DNA of 64,000 nucleotides from Eleginops maclovinus (Eukaryota > Chordata > Actinopteri > Perciformes > Eleginopidae). Below the pieces are notes generated by a model. The model saw nothing but the letters and a program-made list of their open reading frames with translations, did no database searches and was not told the origin of the DNA. The stretch is taken from positions 1,922,001 to 1,986,000 of the forward strand of contig NC_086368.1 of assembly GCF_036324505.1 (NCBI RefSeq), given 5' to 3'. This document shows positions 12,643-24,985 of this stretch, in pieces. The translations under genes and the position numbers were made by a program. Numbering within the stretch: the stretch's first letter is position 1; each line of letters begins with the position of its first letter.

Positions 12643-13818
12643 TGCTCAATCATGACAGGGGGCGTGTTTCTCAAGATGGCTGCTTGCCTGCACATCACAG
12701 ATGGTTGCATTTTGCTGCAGAAAAGATGTCATTTTGAGTCGTATAAGCCTCATGCAATGTAAGTATGATATGTTTTCATAAGTAAAAATAAACAAGATGA
12801 AACAATCACTTTGTTTTTCACAGCATTCATATAGATATGTGTTGACAGCATGCACTTTGGTGCAAAAAAAGAAATAATCCCCATTATATTTTTGCTGGCT
12901 CAAGTTATTTTAGGCTAATTTCTGTTGCCCTTCTTCCCCCCCAAAGCAAATTCACAGCTCTGTCTGATTCTGTTCTGCAAAGACAATCCAGGAATCACAC
13001 AGGCTTCACCGGACCTTATGAATGGGGAGATTTTAATTTGTATTTGTAAGACAGTCGAACAGATTTGTTCCCTGTTATAGTCCGGTTAATGGTGGCTAAC
13101 AGTTAGCTTTGTTTACTACCATAGACACATACAAATACACAAAAGAAAAATGTTTTGATGATATTGTCTTCCAAGAAGTAACAAAACATCTCAAAAGGGG
13201 AGTCGTATCGCTTAGTGGGGCATAGGATTGCTGCTGGTATGTGGGGGTCTTCTTGTTGGTGTGGGTCTAAGAAGTCTTCGTGCACAAAGCTCTGCTGACT
13301 GCTTGTCCTCAGTGAAATAGCACCAATGTGTCTCTACACAAAGATGCCCCGGGCTGCTGGGTTGAATGTGTGAAATGACTGATTACAGTTATCTGATTAT
13401 AAATGGGACCTAAATATACCAGACTATTGATGTCAGTTCAGCTGAAGCCTGCTGGCAGAGATTGCAGTGTTCAGAGACTATTCAGATCGGCTGCCTTTTT
13501 GGAATGTGCATTATTACACAATGACATGCATGTCAAGCTAAATCATAGCAAACATGCAAAAATACACAAGTGGGCACTGACAAAAATATGCATAACTAGT
13601 GGATTACGATTTTCAGTTTATTGTTTTTATTTTTGTATCTAGTAAATGTCAAACCAAGCACTTGTCCTTTAAGTCTTTAACTGCATCATGCTATCCCACA
13701 CAACGTTAGGCATACAGTTCACTTTGGTGTTGGTTTCAAATACAGCTTCTTCTCGGCCCCAATGTGTAGCTCCATGCTGGAGAAGACTTCCTGCTCACTG
13801 TGGGTGAAAGGGCACCGA
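12643..13818. other. Intronic DNA, no gene seen
   Basis: No recognisable exon or repeat beyond short low-complexity runs. Confidence 0.45.
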
Positions 13819-14150
13819 CAAAACTGAACTGTTGACTTTAATTAAAGGTGTCATGGCAAGAGATTTTACATAACTTTATTAGGTAGGTTTAAATATAATG
13901 CTGATGGTCCTCAAATCCCCGGCCCTAGTTGGATCTAACACCTCAAACTACATGGGTACAAATCCACTGAATTTGTTTTCCTCCCATTGGAAATATATGT
14001 GTGTTGCCGTGGATAGATTTGGATAGTTTTTTTAAAAAAAGCTGAACTTTTATCTAAACTTGATATTATTGCTTTCAACTAAGCTAATAGAGTCACGTGA
14101 CATTTCTTGACATAGTACATTAAATTAAAGTCAACATTTCAGATTCTTTT
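13819..14150. mobile_element. Palindromic MITE, family A copy 2, interrupted
   Basis: The left half (13819-13904) has AACTGTTGACTTTAATTAAA and a diverged TTTACATAACTTTATTAGG. The right half (about 14057-14150) has CTTGATATTATTGCTTTCAA and AAAGTCAACATTTCAG. About 150 bp of unrelated sequence separates the halves, so something was inserted at the centre or the copy has a long non-homologous loop. Confidence 0.7.
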
Positions 14151-15650
14151 GTGGAGAAACACCTACGTGTTCGTCCACTGGAAGTGCATTTTCCACTTAC
14201 TGCCACTAGGGGCAATAAGACCTGCACTCAATAACACACTTAGAACAACCACTGGTTTTCTTTGGGAGGACTGTCTCTGTTGCAGCACGTTCCTCAGGTG
14301 CCTTTAAAGTATGTGTATAATATTGGTGCAATTTGTGTTTGTTTTACACAGGTTTTGTATCGTTCAAATCAGAAATGAGAAAGAGCTGACATGAAACAAC
14401 TCCTCTTCCACTGGGGCTGGATGATTGATTGAATTGCAAAACTGGAACCAACACTGTGAACCGCTCTTGTTCCATGAGTTATATTTCAGTAAACATCGTG
14501 TCACCTGTTTTTTTCCCGTCGTCAGGCGTGTTGAATCAGTGATGGGTTCTCATGCTCCGTAGATTTTCATTTCAAGCAAATGCCACAGAGGCTTATTTCA
14601 CTGATTACTTGTGCCTCCTCTCTGGTTGGAAGGTTACCAGTGAAATCAGCTGGTGTGACACATGGCTGCGTCTCACACAGCGTGCTCATCTCTGATCCCA
14701 ATTTCAGTCTTTTGAAACACTGAATCCTTTTCCTTAGTGTGAAAATAGATAGAAAAAGCGACTGATTCTTACCCTTTTTAAGTTCAAATGATATTCAAAC
14801 ATGCATTTCAACTGCGGATACACTAACTGCCCTGATGTTCTGATAGCAGTCACTGTACAGCACATACTGTAGATGCATCAATGAATGCAAGGTCGTGATA
14901 CCGATTCTTTTATGAAATCTTACAAATCCAGTTGGCACCTGGAAGTTCAGAAGCTACAGCTCTCTCCTGTTTCCTCTGATCTTTCCTCCCCTTCCCTTCC
15001 ATCTGTCCTTCCCTATTGACGCTTGTCCTCTTTTCAGTTTACCCTTCTTCTTCTGCTTCGTTCTATTTTCTGTCAGAGAGGATCTATCACACTACTAAGC
15101 TCAATTCAGGACACCAGTACACAAGAACAACTTCACTCAAATCAAAGGGCAATGTACCAATCATTCATCATCGATTATTTCATAACTGATAAATTAAACA
15201 TATGTCCGTCTGCTGATTTGGCCAAACATGTGTGAAAACCTGTTCATATACTTGTTGAGCTTTTGGTCTGAGGCTTTTTCATGAACACAATCTTGTCATT
15301 TTGGTACAACGTGTGCCAGGCCTTATCACACGCCATCATTGTTTCCCTCACACTCTTCAGCACTATAGACCCCTGTTAAATTACCAAAATTCTTTCCAGG
15401 AAGTTATCAGGATATTATAGTGAGAGTGAAGAAGTGAAACCCGAACTTCAACAAATGAGTAATACATGACACCACAAAGTTATACTCAAACACATAGCGG
15501 CATGACGGCAGCTGGTAATCTCACTTCAAAACTGGCCTCACAGCCCATCGCTGTTTTACATTATTGGCTATAAAAAGCTCCACTTGGTTACAGTGTTGGT
15601 GTCATGGCTGTACAACTGCACAATGGAATCAATAGGGACAGACTGGCCTT

Positions 15651-15651
<1 letters not shown>
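14151..15651. other. Intronic DNA, no gene seen
   Basis: Contains CTGCCACTAGGGGCAAT near 14200, a phrase common in degraded fish interspersed repeats, but no family can be assigned. No exon is recognised. Confidence 0.4.

Positions 15652-15742
<91 letters not shown>
15652..15742. repeat. (CA)n microsatellite
   Basis: An uninterrupted CA run of about 91 bp. Confidence 0.97.
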
Positions 15743-15743
<1 letters not shown>

Positions 15744-16890
15744 GCACTCCACTCCAATCAGAGTGGACTTGTTCTCCTTCATTACTCTCAGCCAGGCAGC
15801 TGCTTCTCTTCCTCTCTCTTCCATCGTCTCATTTGTCTTTCGCCGCCTGTCTTCCTCACTCCCCACTCTTTCTTATGTTTCATACGCATAATCACTGCGA
15901 GTTGGCTCAATCAAGTGAAATTGAGTTTCGGTGCTGCTGGGGGTGGAAGGTTTGCTGGATCTGTAATCAATACTGGGAAGCTATGAGGCCGTAATGGAAA
16001 TCAAGTGGAATCAAAAAGGTACATGGCTTGGTAAATGTGGCTGATTGCTCAGCAAAAGCCCTGGTCATGTGACCAATTTACCATGTCAGGATTTCAAATG
16101 GATCCAATGATTATTAAATTGTGTTTAACAATAAAAACAATTATTGAACAAACAAGTGTATATTCATTTACGAAGGGAATTTATAAAACAGAAATCAGAA
16201 ACCTGAGGATCCCAAGGGTTTTTCAGTTTGATATGATCACTTAGCTTTGGGTTTTGTATTGTTGTTCAGACAAAACTAATAATCAGAAGACATCTGACCA
16301 TAAGCTGGGTAAACTAACAGGGAAAAGAGGGCCACTTCTGTTCAAATATAAAATGTAAGTTGTCATGGTCTGAAAAGTGCAATTCTAATAAAAAAATGTG
16401 TTGATTATATTGCATTTAATGACGAATCGTACATTATTTATGAAACAAACATGTATTGATATGCCAATGCAAAACATGTTTACACAACCAACTTTGGCCT
16501 CTAAAGCAGGTATTAGCCGAACTAAGGCAGACATGTTAATAAGTAGGCTACCACAGCAAAAATGCAGTAATATGTGCCGCTTCAAAACATCAAACGCTTA
16601 CAAAAAAGGACTTGTCCTTAAAATAAACTGCAACGCTGACAACTTGCACCTGAAAAAAGTAGTCTCTGAAAACTAGCAGACATTCATAACTGCCACTAGA
16701 GTGACTTCTACCTGAAGTGCAAGTCAAAACAGCATTTCACAAAACACTACAACACTTCAAAGATTACCAAAAGGGTATTCCTTTAGAGAGAACATTCCTT
16801 GTTTGTGATTGGACAGAGCTAGCCGGAGGAACATTGTTGTGATTGGTCGTTTGGAGGCGCTACCTATTTCCTGTTTGGTACTACTCTGCT
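15743..16890. other. Intronic DNA, no gene seen
   Basis: Two inverted CCAAT boxes (GTGATTGG) lie close together near 16806 and 16838, beside GC-richer sequence. A promoter is conceivable but nothing downstream forms a recognisable gene. The 8 bp at 16883-16890 is the left target duplication of the following element. Confidence 0.4.
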
Positions 16891-17214
16891 TAGGGCTGGG
16901 TATCGATATTCAAAAAATATCGATATTTTTTGAAAACGAGTTATAGAACGAGACACTATCGTCAACATTGACTTGATATTTGACCATGTAACCTACACCC
17001 ACACTTAGGCTTGAGTTTGCAATCAACAAGGCAGGTTGATGGGCACAGCGACGCAGGCAGGCTGGAAATGAAAGCACACAGTGGCATGAGCGGCACGAGT
17101 TGGAGCGGGAAAACTGATTGTGCTATTGCGTCAACAATATCGATATATATCATATATCGACATTCTGCTTGAAAATATCGAGATGTGACTTTTGGTCCAT
17201 ATCGCCCAGCCCTA
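16891..17214. mobile_element. hAT-type MITE (TAGGGCTGGG ends)
   Basis: A 324-bp element starting TAGGGCTGGG and ending CCCAGCCCTA, a perfect 10-bp inverted repeat. It is flanked by 8-bp direct repeats ACTCTGCT (16883-16890) and GCTCTGCT (17215-17222), matching at 7 of 8. The size of the duplication fits hAT transposition. The interior is rich in ATCGATA motifs and has no coding potential. Confidence 0.88.
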
Positions 17215-18402
17215 GCTCTGCTGCACAAATTTTAAACTGAGTAGGAAAGAATGGAAGAAGAGATGGAAATCTTAAGGGAATATTTGAACAAAGGAAATAC
17301 ATGTAGTGCCCTACTAATTTCTGTTTACGTTTTCATTTATTTGTTAAGTTGTCATATTTCCTATATATTAGAAGTCCTTGAACTTCACATGTGTATTGGG
17401 TATTGGTTGCTAGAGGTGTCAGTTGTATAGAGAACAAATCAGAGTTCAGTGTTCTAACCTACCGGGTTTGAGAAGAGGTGGGACTTAAGTCAGAGAAGCG
17501 CGAAAAGGGGTGAGAGGCAAAGTACGGAGAAGTTAAGACCGGAGGAAAACGTCTTTATTTATTTTGGGGTCACTAATGTTAAAAATAAGATAGCATTACT
17601 GTTGTGTGTTCGAGTGCCTGGGAGAAAAGCGTGGAACCCATTTGGTGACAAACTCACAAGACTATACAAAACTGCGAGACTGTATGATAACTGTAGCAAC
17701 GGCTAAGTTAGCCTCATGTTTAGCTGCGTTGTCCGGAGTCCGGGTTTATTGTGTAGTAGTTGAACAGTATAGACGTAATCTTAAGAGACTGTGTGCCTGC
17801 CTGCTGCCCGTTGACAGAAGAAGGACATCGGGCCAACAGGAGGACTACGCGGGATTGTTTCATCGGGGAGATACGTCTATGGATCTGCCGTGAGGAGGGA
17901 ATATGAGCCCCATCGAGTGCGCCAACAAGGGTACCATAACTGACTAAAATCCCGGGTACTTTTATTTATTTTGTTTTGAACAGAGTCGTGGAATATGTGT
18001 TGTTATTAAGTTGACAATCATTTCAGATACAGTGCAGGTATTTCTGATAATCGAATATTTCTCTGATGGTAATGGCCATTATACCTGAGGGCTTTTAGTG
18101 ACCAAAGTGAGAACACTAGATAGGAGAGCTTATAGTAGATCCCACCACAGCTCCTCCCATGCTCGTAGTACTGTCCTGAGCTAAGTAATTTGGAGGGCTA
18201 CATACATATGAAGTTGTTCTCTACATGCTATCAACCCATCACAACATCAACCTGTCTCTCAGAACCCTGAAAGAACCAAAAATTGCGGGCTTCTTCAACA
18301 TCAATACGTTAAAACAACTACAAAGCACTGTTAAAATATCACATTTAACCAACTTTCAATCTATTGTCTAGATTAAAGAAACGGTAACTTTGCTTATGGG
18401 AA
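17215..18402. other. Unexplained segment with CpG-richer core
   Basis: About 17440-17960 has more CpG and GC than its surroundings. It holds a 95-codon + strand frame at 17606-17893 and ends in a short GC-rich stretch. I recognise no protein family, PBS, LTR end or exon. It could be part of a retroelement leader or an unannotated promoter/first exon. Low confidence in either. Confidence 0.35.
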
Positions 18403-18585
18403 ACGTTAAGGTTTGTGTGAGTATATCTGCTGTTGACCATGGCCGTGACTTCGGCCGAGCTGGTAGGCCGTACAAGCTAACGCTAACATTAGCATACTTT
18501 ATTCAGACCTTAAATTTAGCCTTTAGTCAACTTGGAGTCATCAGTTGTTAATGCTGTTACAGTCCGCTAGCAAAGTGAAGAGACT

Positions 18586-21313
18586 CAGGTCTCCAGACTA
18601 ACTTTTTTTTTGGTGCACCAGCAAAAAATGTAGGTTCACCCAAATTTTTCATTGTGTCGCCTTTAACGCCATAAAGTCACCTATTATTGCTCTCCATAAC
18701 TCGTATAACGTGAATGATTTTTAAACAAGAATAAGTTGTAGAGAAATGCTTGTCTTTATTTGAAGCACAATTATATATAAAAATAAAGTGTTTTAAAGTG
18801 TTTCACTGAGCTGAAATTGAACATTTCAAAACTAAAACATTAAGCAAAATAAAAGTGCTTGAGCTTAAAGTGCTTCACTGAGCTGAGACCTAACATCATG
18901 TCTCAAAGTCTTATAGCAGGTCTCCACTTGCTGTCACATGCCCCTCAGATGGCCAACACCTGTAATTTGGCCTTCTTGCCCTTTGGCCTTGGCTAAACCA
19001 GCTTGCCACACTCTCCCTAGCATCAACATCTTCCAAACTGGGCCCCTCCACACTGATTTTTTATCAGGTCTTCCACTGTGTCTGTGTGAAATGACGCTGT
19101 AGCATCTGATTTGATTCTCTTCTGTGAAGAGAATCCTCTCACAAACAGCAGATGACACTGGGAGGACCGGCAGAATGTGGACAAGGTGCATTATGTTCTG
19201 AAAAATATACAAAACACATTCTCATTGGGATGTACAAGCTGTCAAAGTTGTGTTTGATGTGAAAATGTCATTAAAAAGAAAATGAGTAAAACCTTGTATT
19301 CTGAACAGTATGGCTCTCTGGTTAACATCAGCTCCCAAAGGCTGAGGTAGGTCTTGTCCTTGAACATCCTGGCGATTAATAGCTTCAGGCCCACAAACTC
19401 TTCTTTTGCCAGCTCAAGTGTTAACACGATTTCTGAAATTGACATGGAATAAACAGCCAATCAGTGTTTAAATGAATATGATTGCTACCAGCACTACTAC
19501 ATACTATTGTGTAGTGGTCCACTATGCTACCTTGTGAGGACAGGGGAGAAGTGATCCAAGAGGAAGGCTAGGTCCTCAGCACCATGGTCCACTAAGTCCT
19601 TTTGGTCTTCTGGCCAGCTATCATGATTGAAGATGTTGCAGCATTTGACAGCCTTGATTGTGGCATATTCTGTAGCATCCTCTCATATTGGAAGGATAAA
19701 GACATCTTAATGAAATGATTACCATCATTTCTGATCTATCCATGTGTTCATAAGACAGAGGAGAACACTTGCCTAGGAGGCTACAGAATCTTGCTTTCAG
19801 ATGTTGTTTGACAGTAGATTTGATTGTTGCCTCCATTTCTCTTTGTAGTTTAGTGATAGCACCACCATCCTCTGCCAGCTCAGAGACTTCCCCTTTGAGT
19901 GTCTGTGTGGGACATAAGCATAAACACAAATTGTGAGTTAGATATTATAAATATATTTACATGTATATTTTCCTATATCAGAAACAAAACCACAAATGTA
20001 CCTGGAATTTGTAGACTGGCATTTCACTCTGCTCATCCTGCTGCTTCTGCAGCTGAAGGTCCGCCAGGAACTGTGACAGTCTGCCCCCAGGCTTAGGTCT
20101 TGCAGCCATCACCTCTGTGGTCACCAGCAGATTTTCAAGAGCACAAACTGCCTGTTTAGACATATCAAGCACTTTTATAAATACAGATGAAGCTAATAAC
20201 CAACATAATTGAACATTAAATCCCATTTCACCTCCCTTACCTGAGGTAGGATGGTCTAATCTTTCTGAAGTAGGAGACTAAACTTGGTTATTCCAGCAAA
20301 AACATCAGCCAGAAAGTGACAAAAAGCCACAAAAGTGCCATCTTCCATTGGTTTCTTGATCTGTATCATACAACCACAGCAACTACTCATATAGCCTTCA
20401 ACATGAATAAACAACATTCTGGGCAGGGAAAATGACTGTAGTTAAAATGGCACTAATTTAATAAATTCCCTGTGGAGGTCGGAGGACCTGGTTATTACTG
20501 CCTGCCGCTGAAATGCAGCTGGGAGAGGGGCCACTTTCTCTACACACTTATCACGGGATATAGTATGTTTTTTAGACATGTGTTTTTTTAAAGTTTCGAT
20601 ACCAAACGTTGTTGACCTTACGAATGCACTATTACCGGCCATATTCTGACCGCACTCCTGACAGTAAATGCAATGCATTGCGTTCCGTCCTTTGTCGTAC
20701 CTCAGCCAGGGAAATTGTTTTAGCCAGTCCTGTCTGAAAGAATACATTTTGGGCTTTTTAATTTGAGTCTCGGGGCCGGGCTCTATCTCAGACTCGGTTG
20801 TCTCCTCTGGTACCGAGTCTGATGCTATAGCCGAAGGACCGGGGCTTGGCATCTGACCAGGGACCGACGACTCCGTGTCTTGGCTGGATGGACTTTCAGT
20901 AGTGGAGATGGATGGAATGACAGTAGTAGGACTTGTTGCAGGCTTAGTTTTCTTAATGAAAAAAACGTTCAATGTTTCTACCTCTTCATTTTCCCTTGTT
21001 CTGTCGGGTTAGGCTACTCTGGCCCTCAGGTCGCTCGCAATTTTTAAACACACACAATTTAGAGCAGTGACAGGACCACAGCCAATCAGAGGCAAAGACC
21101 CGCCCGAGCTCTGTCTCTTATTAGTTTAGACCACGATATGATCCTACGTTGAGTGTGAGTTCGGTCACAGAGAGATCATGCGCTTGGGAAAGAAAATTAG
21201 CTTTGTACCCGGGCAGCGTCAGGTGCACCAGTGCGACCTAGAAAAATTATTAGTCGTACTTTTAAAAATGTTGGTTGCATGTGCGACCAATTTGGTCGCA
21301 ATCTGGAGCCCTG
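18586..21313 (-). mobile_element. Decayed hAT transposon (ZNF862-like transposase)
   Basis: The left end is CAGGTCTCCAGACTAAC; the inverted right end is CAGGGCTCCAGATTGCG. Both ends carry GGTGCACCAG-type subterminal motifs further in. A multi-exon transposase relic lies on the - strand between them. No convincing 8-bp target duplication remains (AAGAGACT on the left versus AAACTTTA on the right), so either the ends have mutated or the boundary is slightly off. Confidence 0.75.
18934..20972 (-). pseudogene. Spliced hAT transposase relic lacking catalytic core
   Basis: Exons read on the - strand, all by eye: 20972-~20442, 20360-20241, 20151-20002, 19902-19773, 19683-19531, 19432-19293 and 19197-18934. 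The first has a Ser/Thr/Pro-rich start, then a TTF-type zinc-finger region with the RQDWLKQFPWLRYDKG and HCIYCQ motifs typical of ZNF862-like proteins. The last exon holds the hAT C-terminal dimerisation signature LPVLPVSSAVCER. Splice dinucleotides and phases agree at 20241/20151, 20002/19902 and 19293/19197; the 19773 donor is GC rather than GT. Damage includes a TAG in the 20360-20241 exon and a 2-bp insertion in the 19683-19531 exon. The roughly 300-residue middle with the catalytic acidic residues is absent between the first and second exons. I infer a non-functional, internally deleted copy; a domesticated fragment is less likely. Confidence 0.75.
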
Positions 21314-21727
21314 AAACTTTAACGTTACAGTTTAAGTTCTGTTAGTTGAGGTTTATGTGCTCTGCCGAGTGTTCTTCACTGGTTACTGTAGTCTGAATAG
21401 GGGAACGCTGTCGTTAGCGGTAGCTTTTACAGCCTACTCAGTCAGTCACAGCCAGACATACTCAGGTTAACGTTTCCCATAAGCAACGTTACCCTCTCTT
21501 ACCTGAGCTACCGGCCGTTAGTAGCGTTAGCTATCGATGACTCCAAGCGGGCTAAAGGCTAAAGCTAATGTCTGAACAAAGCATGTTAGCTTATATTGGC
21601 TATCAACAGATGGTCGAAGTCACGGCCAGAGTCAACGTAAGCTACACTCAAGACTAACGTTTCCGGTATGCAAAATATTTGGACTAAATATTATTTATTT
21701 AATAAAATGACAACAAAAAAAAACCTA

Positions 21728-21910
21728 CACTGAAAAAAGTTGACTTTAATTAAATATTTTATGTCACCAAATTTAACATAACTGTATTAGGTTGGTTGAA
21801 AGCAATAATATTAAGTTGAATTTATTTATACTTGATATTATTGCTTTCAACCAACCTAATACAGTTATCTGAAATCCTTTAATTGAAGTCAACTTTTCAG
21901 TTTTTTCAGT
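21728..21910. mobile_element. Palindromic MITE, family A copy 3 (cleanest)
   Basis: 183 bp, starting CACTGAAAAAAGTTGACTTT and ending with its near inverse GTCAACTTTTCAGTTTTTTC. The inner blocks ATAACTGTATTAGGTTGG and CCAACCTAATACAGTTAT pair almost perfectly. This is the best copy for defining the family. Confidence 0.82.
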
Positions 21911-24480
21911 ATACATCAGGGAAATCATTGTTGGAGTTGTTAGATACTGTTGAATGAGATGAATCGTGTTGACAGTGAGGACAGGCGGCACTCACAAGCC
22001 AGTCAGGCATGAACAGTGTTTACACGCCGGTTGCCAGGTTGGCAGTCTTCACCAGGTTCATGCCATTCTTCCCCTGCTTACCAGATGAGCTCAGAGCTCA
22101 GCGGCCTGCAGGACGGGACTGTGTGTGGATTTACACTGCTGACAATAAACAAGCTCTGCTCCATGCATGTATATACACAGGGCTCTAATCCCTCCACACA
22201 CTCTGCAAACTCAGCACAGAGCACGGCGCAAGGTAAATAACAACAGTGAAGGAGGTGATGGAAAATAGCCTGGAGCTGCTGAGAGACACTGACCGGGGTA
22301 TCTATGTTTGAAGTTTACGATAGTTATTATTATTACCTGGAACTATCACTCCATGGATGTGGTCTGTGCATTGCAGCAGCAGCTTTAGCACTTAGAGTAG
22401 AGGAAGTGATGATCATGAGGCACAGACTCTGTCAGCCATTGGATCCAATATGCGCACCGGCACATACACAATATCTCAATGTCAAGCATAACATAATTAT
22501 CAGCCTCTCACAGAGCAGTACAGGACGGTGTTTGATTTAGCTATTTAAGTGAGAGCTCAAAATTCACTCCAAATAAATTCTGAAAACCTTGTTGGTGTTT
22601 TCCTTTGATTGAGTACACATGTTCTTTCTTCTAAAGTCCACAAATATATCCCAGTTGGAGTAAATAGGTCTCTGCAAACATATGTGTAATGCAATTATAC
22701 AGAAAAAGGGAAAAGCTTTCAGTTTTAATGACATTGTTAAAATAGGTTGCACCTGTACTTTTTAATTGTAGTAGCATAGGGAAACTCAGATACAACATAT
22801 CCTAAAACTTGAGGTTATATCTAAGGGGAGGAACCAGGATATCCAAATCGTGGAAATAAATACATTTACTAGCCTTTGATAAGCAAGATATCTTCTTTCA
22901 GTCACATTTAGAGTTAAGTTTGTATTCTGTGGAAAACAAACAACCTCATTAAATACATGATAAGTGGACTAGTCTCAGCCAAAGGGGACCACCTTACCTA
23001 AAAACTGAATTTCCATAAAGGTTCCAGTAGTATTCCTGTGTTTGAAATGTTTGTTTATTTAATGAAGATTAGGTGTCACTACGTCTACATGGCATGGGAG
23101 GACATCGGCCACAGTTATTAGCTCCCAGAGCACCCCGCACCCTGAGCACCTGAGAAAGAGGAATAACACAATGCTGTTCTCTGACATCAGTGTGTGTGTG
23201 TGTGTGTGTGTGCGTGTGCGCGTGTGTGTGTGCGCTGATGTTCCTCTGTGTGACAAACTCAGACTAACAGCCTGTGCAATTTCTCCTTTCTTTGAAGCAA
23301 GCTCCCAGTTGTTTTTATTATGGGAGAAAAAGAGTCCCATAATTGGGATAGATATAAGATTGTATTGTGTTTCACAAGAGGCCTTTGATATCACTGATAG
23401 CAACTTGGCTTTTTCCTCTTTGATTAGACATGAAAGCGCCATGGGCACAATGTGGCGGCGCAGTGAGCACGGACTCGCTCGGCTGTTTTAATGACCATTT
23501 GCATTTCCCATTTGCATAATATGTGGCAGTAAATAGAAGCCTTTGCTTTAGATCAAAAATATATTTGTGCATTTATGTTTATCTACCACTGACTAGACAG
23601 AAATGGGCTGTCATTGTGACTTTCTGAACCGACATGAAAGCGAAATTAAAGTTTCATTACAAAGTCTGTTGAATCTTTAGAAGGGTTCCTACCTTATCGA
23701 GGTTCGGCTTTGATTGAGCCGGCGGTCACATTGAAAGTAAATTGTGTTGTTTGTGTTTGGCTGTGACTCATATGTTTCTCTGTTTGTAAGTCCAGACAGG
23801 CTTTTGAAGCTGAGACACAATTCCTGATGATAAACAAATAAAGCAAAAACTCCTCAGACTGACATAGGAAGAACATCCATGCCCAAAACACACAGCTGTC
23901 TCAGCCCAACTGAGTATATGAATGCATACATCTGTTATTTTAAAACACACCCTCCTTCCTACAGCTATACAGGACTGAGATAGGGCTGATTAACCGGAGA
24001 GGATATGGAGACAAGACAGGTCTACTTTTCTTGTTTTTTTACAACACACCTGGTCTAAATATCCCTAATTCACCCATTTAACACCAGGGTCCATGATGGA
24101 TAGAGTTTATTTGCAACGGAGGATCCAATGAGCCATGTAAGTGGAATATATCTGCTTTGAGCATTGTTCTTCAGTTTACGACTTCCTGTTTGTTCAAATA
24201 TAAGTCATGTTCGCTACATCAGCTGTTGTTTTAACCCTTATAAACATTTAAAGATTTATATTTCACTAACTTACTACACTTATATTGTGAAATGTATACT
24301 TTTGTAATCCATAATAATAATAAATATTTTTTTATTAATATTTATCCTCAAAAGACATGTGGGATATAATTGATGGAGATCTTTGCAGAGTACATGTTTG
24401 GCCTCTCTGTGTCTTAGTTTGAAATCTCTTGACACAAAGCTGTGTGACGCAAACTTTGGGAAGTACTGAGTTTCGCCCAT
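21911..24480. other. Intronic DNA, no gene seen
   Basis: Unique-looking sequence. The stretch 23390-23530 is GC-richer, with CATTTGCATAAT and GGCGGCGCAGTGAGCACG, and could be regulatory, but nothing proves it. A short interrupted GT array lies at 23191-23234. Confidence 0.4.
23191..23234. repeat. Interrupted (GT)n microsatellite
   Basis: 44 bp of TG with CG interruptions. Confidence 0.95.
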
Positions 24481-24634
24481 GGATGTATAATAGGCTACGT
24501 GCACAACAATGACGTCCGTTTCCGCTTCTGACGCGAGTGTGTGGTCGACTGTTTCCGGTCGAATACAGCGTTTGACAGCTAGAGTGGGATACCGGCAAGT
24601 TTCTTATGTGGTTTTACATGCGTGTGTACAATGA

Positions 24635-24985
24635 GTGTATTTACAGTTAGAGAACTGCGATTTGCTTACCAAAAGCTACGGAATCACGGAGATCATGGTT
24701 GACAAAGGCTTCCTTGTGGACAACATTCCTGGCTGTAAGGTGTACCGACCTGCCTTTCTTGCTAAAAAAAACCAAATGACTAGGGAGGATGTCAGGCAGA
24801 CACAGGAGATTGCTCGTCTGAGAGTGCATGTGGAGAGGTGCATAAGGAGGGTATAGGAAAACAAACTTTTTGACAAGGACATACAACTGTCTATATGTGG
24901 GAACATTGAGGAGCTGTTCAGTGTGGCCTGCTTGCTGGTAAATTACCAGAACAGCCCGCTAGTAAAGGCCTGGGCAACTCCATAG
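24635..24985 (+). pseudogene. C-terminal remnant of DDE_4 (IS5/PIF-like) transposase
   Basis: Only the last ~116 codons remain. The motif VDKGF, followed by a basic stretch and RLRVHVERCIRRV, matches the third catalytic region of DDE superfamily 4 transposases (D-K-G-F, then H-V-E-R with the catalytic Glu). An in-frame TAG at 24854-24856 interrupts the protein. Beyond it the frame continues through NKLFDKDIQLSI and ends at a natural-looking stop at 24983-24985 after VKAWATP. The N-terminal DNA-binding part and the first two acidic residues are missing upstream, so this copy is inactive. Confidence 0.8.

Larger units (their letters stand above)
18403..21664. repeat. Large inverted repeat enclosing a hAT element
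   Basis: 18441-18543 is similar to the reverse complement of 21536-21629. Shared blocks include GGCCGTGACTTCG and CTTGGAGTCATC, with TTAGCCTTTAG between. The phrase GCTTATGGGAAACGTTAA occurs near 18403 and, inverted, near 21470. The arms are diverged and not collinear throughout. They look like the ends of an older fold-back element into which the hAT element inserted. Confidence 0.65.

Noticed and set aside
17251..17430. Short frame starting MEEEMEILREYLNKG
   Set aside because: Faintly reminiscent of the start of fish integrase-like repeat proteins, but it becomes hydrophobic and ends within 60 codons, with no supporting domain.
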